Assembly (NCBI GenBank): GCA_036337765.1
Contig: JAYZDP010000173.1
Span: 1-20,433 of the forward strand
DNA: 20,433 bases
Direction: 5' to 3'
Origin: JAYZDP01 sp036337765
GTDB lineage: Bacteria; Acidobacteriota; Thermoanaerobaculia; Multivoradales; Multivoraceae
This document shows positions 17,572-20,433 of this stretch, in pieces (positions within the stretch are counted from its first letter, which is position 1; the number at the start of each line of letters is the position of its first letter). The notes beneath the pieces are model-generated. The model was not told the DNA's origin, did not search any database, and saw only the letters and a list, made by a program, of their open reading frames with translations. The position numbers were made by a program, and so were the translations under genes.

Positions 17572-19293
17572 ATGACGAGCTCTACGATGAAAGGTTGCTA
17601 CCTCCCCGTAGCCGGCCTCCTGTGCGCGGCTCTCGCGACCGCGCCCGCCGCGGCGCAGAACATCACCAACCCGGAGCTGTTCGCCAAGAGCGCCGAGGCG
17701 GCCATCGAGGCGCTGCGCGTTTATGGCCCGTACGACGACGCCGCGCAGCGGGAGCGGGTCAACCGCATCGGCTACTCCATCGCCCGTCACTCCAACTTCG
17801 ACAAGTACCCGTTCTCATTTTTTGTGATCGACATGGCGGTGCCCAACGCCTTCGCGCTTCCGGCGGGGCACATCTTCATCACTCGAGGCATGCTCGATCT
17901 CGGCCTCGACGACGACATGCTGGCCGCCATCTTGGGCCACGAGGTCGCGCACGTCACCGAAGAGCACTTTCTCAAGATGCGCAAGCGGGCGACGATGCTC
18001 AACGTCCTGAGTCAGGCGTTGACCGTCGGGGCGATGGTCGGCGCCGCACAGGTCGAATCCGAGCCCTACGTAGATGGCTGGGGAATGGTGCGCAGCGACA
18101 GCCAGACCGCCGATCTGGTCCAGGGTGCGGCGATGACGGGCATGCTCCTTACCGAGTTGCTGCTGCGCAGCTATTCGCGCGGCAACGAGGACGAGTCCGA
18201 CGAACAGGGCCAGCGCTTCGCCGCGGCAGCGGGTTTCGACCCTGCGGGCGGGCAGCGCCTGATGGCGCGCATGGAAGAGCGCATGCCGCAGGATCAGAGC
18301 TTCGGGTATCTGCAGACCCACCCATTCTTCGAAGAGCGGGTGCGCGCGGCGCGGGCCCGCAAGTCCACATTCAAGGTCCAGGAGCCGCGGCCGGTCGAGC
18401 CCTACCGCAAAAGCACCCAGGCCGCGCTTCTCACTTTCGTGAGCCACCCCCGCAGCCGCCCCGAAACGGATGGGATCGCAAAGACGGCGGCTCTGGCCGC
18501 CTGGCCGCGAGGACCTGTAGCCGAGGGCCTACGGGGGGAGACCCTGCACACCGAGCGGGCTGAAGTCGAGGCCGCGCGCCCGCTCGGGCGCGACTACGGC
18601 AAGCTGATGACGAGCTATCAGAAGCAGATCGAAGAAGTCTTCTCCCTCACACCAGACAGCACCTTCCTCGCCGATCTGGACACCGAGATGAGCCAACTGA
18701 GAACACAACGAGACCGGCTCTATCCCGACTCCGTCTCCGTTCTGGAAGGCGGGATCTACGAGACTCCCTTCCTCGAGACCTTCGTCAGCAACTTCCGCGA
18801 CTCGGACCGCGGTACTGAGGCCGCACTCGCCCTCGGCGAGGCCTATGCCCGCCTGCTGAAGGAGGCAGAAGCGGTCGAGCACCTGCTTCGGGTCTGGACC
18901 GAAAGCGGCGACGGCGAGCTCTCGGGTCGCGCCGAGCGCGCGCTGAGCATTCTCACACCCCGTATCGACAGGCTCGCCGCTCTGCAGTCGATCGCCGACG
19001 AAGCTCCGGACGACGCCCTTTCGAACCTCGCCAGCGGTCGCCTCGCTCAGCGGGCCGAGCGTTTCGAAGAGCTCGACAACGGCGCCGAGTTTCTCGATCG
19101 CCACCCCACGAGCCCGCTCGCGACCCGCGTTTCGGCCCGTCAGGACGCTCTCGCCGACGAGATGTACAAGGAGGCGATCGTGTATCAGCGGGTCGGAGAC
19201 CACACCAAAGCGGTCGACCGAATCCACCGCATTCTCACCTATGCACCGCTCTCGCCCGCGGCCAAGACGTTGAGCGAAACCGTCATGCAGTAG
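17572..19293 (+). CDS. Exported M48-family zinc metalloprotease, BepA-like
   Basis: The 573-residue protein has a Sec signal peptide (CYLPVAGLLCAALATAPAAAQ, cleavage near residue 28-30). The M48 catalytic domain shows VPNAFALPAGHIFITRGML, the zinc site HEVAH at 123-127 in LGHEVAHVTEEH, and a third ligand, probably E206, in RGNEDESDEQG. The domain ends near residue 270. The remaining 300 residues are mainly helical with TPR-like pairs (for example ALALGEAYARLLKEAEAVEHLL and YKEAIVYQRVGDHTKAVDRI), as in BepA, a periplasmic protease that clears stalled outer-membrane proteins; the C-terminus is longer and less canonical here. The start ATG 17572 lacks a clear Shine-Dalgarno; ATG 17587 is in frame and equally plausible. 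It is divergent from dctP. A role in envelope quality control is inferred from the family. Confidence 0.92.
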   Translation: MTSSTMKGCYLPVAGLLCAALATAPAAAQNITNPELFAKSAEAAIEALRVYGPYDDAAQRERVNRIGYSIARHSNFDKYPFSFFVIDMAVPNAFALPAGHIFITRGMLDLGLDDDMLAAILGHEVAHVTEEHFLKMRKRATMLNVLSQALTVGAMVGAAQVESEPYVDGWGMVRSDSQTADLVQGAAMTGMLLTELLLRSYSRGNEDESDEQGQRFAAAAGFDPAGGQRLMARMEERMPQDQSFGYLQTHPFFEERVRAARARKSTFKVQEPRPVEPYRKSTQAALLTFVSHPRSRPETDGIAKTAALAAWPRGPVAEGLRGETLHTERAEVEAARPLGRDYGKLMTSYQKQIEEVFSLTPDSTFLADLDTEMSQLRTQRDRLYPDSVSVLEGGIYETPFLETFVSNFRDSDRGTEAALALGEAYARLLKEAEAVEHLLRVWTESGDGELSGRAERALSILTPRIDRLAALQSIADEAPDDALSNLASGRLAQRAERFEELDNGAEFLDRHPTSPLATRVSARQDALADEMYKEAIVYQRVGDHTKAVDRIHRILTYAPLSPAAKTLSETVMQ

Positions 19294-19356
19294 AGGGCCG
19301 GCGTCGACGGCATCGCCAACGTCTGCGGCACCGCCCATGGGACCGGTAGTGATGCC

Positions 19357-19386
19357 TTGTTCCGGGCGTACCGCTGCCCCTATCAT
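19357..19386 (+). promoter_or_regulatory. Candidate promoter for the Ser/Thr kinase gene
   Basis: TATCAT at 19381-19386 matches the -10 consensus at 5 of 6 positions. TTGTTC at 19357-19362 is a partial -35, 18 bases away. The kinase ATG begins only 9 bases after the -10 box and no Shine-Dalgarno lies between, so a transcript from here would be nearly or fully leaderless. The rest of the 102-base gap after the protease gene shows no convincing terminator. Confidence 0.4.
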
Positions 19387-19395
19387 AGGTAGCGC

Positions 19396-20433
19396 ATGAC
19401 GAGCACAGGCGGTGCGGCGAACCAGCCCGAGAACTTCGGCCGCTTCAGAGTCATCCGACCCGTGGGCAGGGGCGGCATGGGGATGGTTTATCTGGCCGAG
19501 GATCCGGTCATCAAGCGTCAGGTCGCCATCAAGGTGGTCAAGGCAGAGGCCGGGCTCGACGACGATGAAGTTCAAGAGCTACAGATGCGCTTTGAGCGCG
19601 AGTTCCAGTCGGCGGGCAACCTTCAGCACCCGAACATCGTCACGGTCTTCGATGTGGGTACGGAGGGCGATTCTCCCTACTTCGCCATGGAGTACCTGCC
19701 GGGAGAAGACCTGGCGGACATCCTCAAGTCCGACCGCGTCCTGTCCTTCAAGGAAATCGCCGAGTGCGCCAACAAGATCTGCGGCGCGCTCGACTTCGCA
19801 CACGATCACGGCGTGGTGCACCGCGACATCAAGCCCGCGAACATCCTGATCGCTCACGACGGCGAGCCCAAGATCACCGACTTCGGCGTCGCCAAGCTGA
19901 CATCGACGAATCTCACCCGCACCGGAACCGTAGTGGGTACGCCGTCGTACATGTCGCCGGAGCAGGTCACGGGACAGCAGGTCTCCGGGGTTTCGGATCA
20001 GTTCTCGGTGGCGGTCATCCTCTACCAGATGCTGACCGGTGAACTTCCGTTCACGGGCGAGAACCCGACTACGATCCTGTACAAGATCGTTCACGAGACG
20101 CCGATTCGGCCGCACGAGAAAAAACAGTCGCTGCCGGCACAGATCGACCGCGTACTCCTGCGAGCGCTCGAGAAGAAGCCCGAGGCCCGCTACCCGCGCT
20201 GCATCGACCTCGCCAACGCGGCTCGGGAGGCTCTGGGCGTGGCCGCTCAGGAGCTCGACCTCGCCTTCGATCGCCCGGACTCGACTCTGCAGATGCGCCA
20301 CCATAGTGCGCGCGTGCGCAAGAAGGGCAAGAGCAAGACACCGCTGATCGCAGCGGCCGCGGTCACAGGCCTTCTGGGCGCGGCCGCGGCCGGGTCCTAC
20401 TTTCTTGGCGGCAGCGACGGCAGCGGCACCGGT
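19396..20433 (+). CDS. Hanks-type Ser/Thr protein kinase with TM segment (3' truncated by window)
   Basis: The frame is open from ATG 19396 to the window end and gives 346 residues with no stop. The kinase domain (about 15-275) is complete: glycine loop GRGGMGMVYLAED, K46 in VAIKVVK, catalytic HRDIKPANI with D144, metal-binding DFG at 162-164, activation segment TGTVVGTPSYMSPEQ, and VSDQFSVAVILYQMLTGELPF. It phosphorylates Ser/Thr on proteins and may autophosphorylate in the activation loop (several Thr at 171-182). A basic stretch (RVRKKGKSKT) precedes a TM helix at about 316-337 (LIAAAAVTGLLGAAAAGSYFL), then a Gly/Ser linker begins an extracytoplasmic part lost at the edge. The topology is that of PknB-like receptor kinases. 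The sensor domain cannot be determined. Confidence 0.95.
   Translation, partial: MTSTGGAANQPENFGRFRVIRPVGRGGMGMVYLAEDPVIKRQVAIKVVKAEAGLDDDEVQELQMRFEREFQSAGNLQHPNIVTVFDVGTEGDSPYFAMEYLPGEDLADILKSDRVLSFKEIAECANKICGALDFAHDHGVVHRDIKPANILIAHDGEPKITDFGVAKLTSTNLTRTGTVVGTPSYMSPEQVTGQQVSGVSDQFSVAVILYQMLTGELPFTGENPTTILYKIVHETPIRPHEKKQSLPAQIDRVLLRALEKKPEARYPRCIDLANAAREALGVAAQELDLAFDRPDSTLQMRHHSARVRKKGKSKTPLIAAAAVTGLLGAAAAGSYFLGGSDGSGTG

Overview
The window is a GC-rich bacterial chromosome segment with dense, mostly uninterrupted coding on both strands. No RNA genes, insertion sequences, CRISPR arrays or phage genes were seen. The host is a Gram-negative-type cell: there is a lipobox lipoprotein, several Sec signal peptides, a predicted outer-membrane beta-barrel, TRAP transport with a periplasmic binding protein, and MurB. 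The gene content (ECF sigma/vWA, TgpA-DUF58-MoxR, a Hanks-type kinase, a fused TRAP permease) is compatible with Acidobacteriota or a similar lineage, but this is a weak inference and no marker was placed phylogenetically.

Layout. (1) 1-3047, plus strand: the basic C-terminal tail of an unknown gene, an ECF sigma factor, and a translationally coupled membrane-anchored vWA protein of the YfbK type, whose short cytoplasmic head and single TM segment look like an anti-sigma arrangement. (2) 9550 down to 3061, minus strand: murB, a DPM1/GtrB-like glycosyltransferase and a small lipoprotein; then, after a hairpin, MoxR ATPase, DUF58 protein and TgpA-like transglutaminase. The last gene ends tail-to-tail with the vWA gene. 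(3) 9750-13753, plus strand: recA, divergent from murB, followed with a CTGA overlap by a 975-residue secreted protein. That protein seems to combine a degenerate TIM-barrel-like region, a LolA/outer-membrane-lipoprotein-sorting-like region and a C-terminal beta-barrel. (4) 17433 down to 13799, minus strand: a TRAP operon (DctP, then fused DctQM), followed by a four-TM small protein and a stand-alone Smr-domain protein. (5) 17572 to the end, plus strand: an exported M48 metalloprotease with a helical-repeat C-terminus, and a Hanks-type Ser/Thr kinase cut by the window edge.

The genes fall into coupled pairs. ATGA or CTGA stop/start overlaps link sigma/vWA, DUF58/TgpA, murB/GT2, four-TM/Smr and recA/secreted protein. 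Most products concern the envelope: peptidoglycan precursor synthesis, polyprenyl-linked glycosylation, periplasmic quality control, outer-membrane protein, solute import and transmembrane signalling. The least described parts are the coupled recA-outer membrane protein pair, the sigma/anti-sigma-like vWA fusion facing a MoxR-DUF58-transglutaminase operon, and a TRAP system whose binding protein lacks the usual substrate-coordinating arginine.
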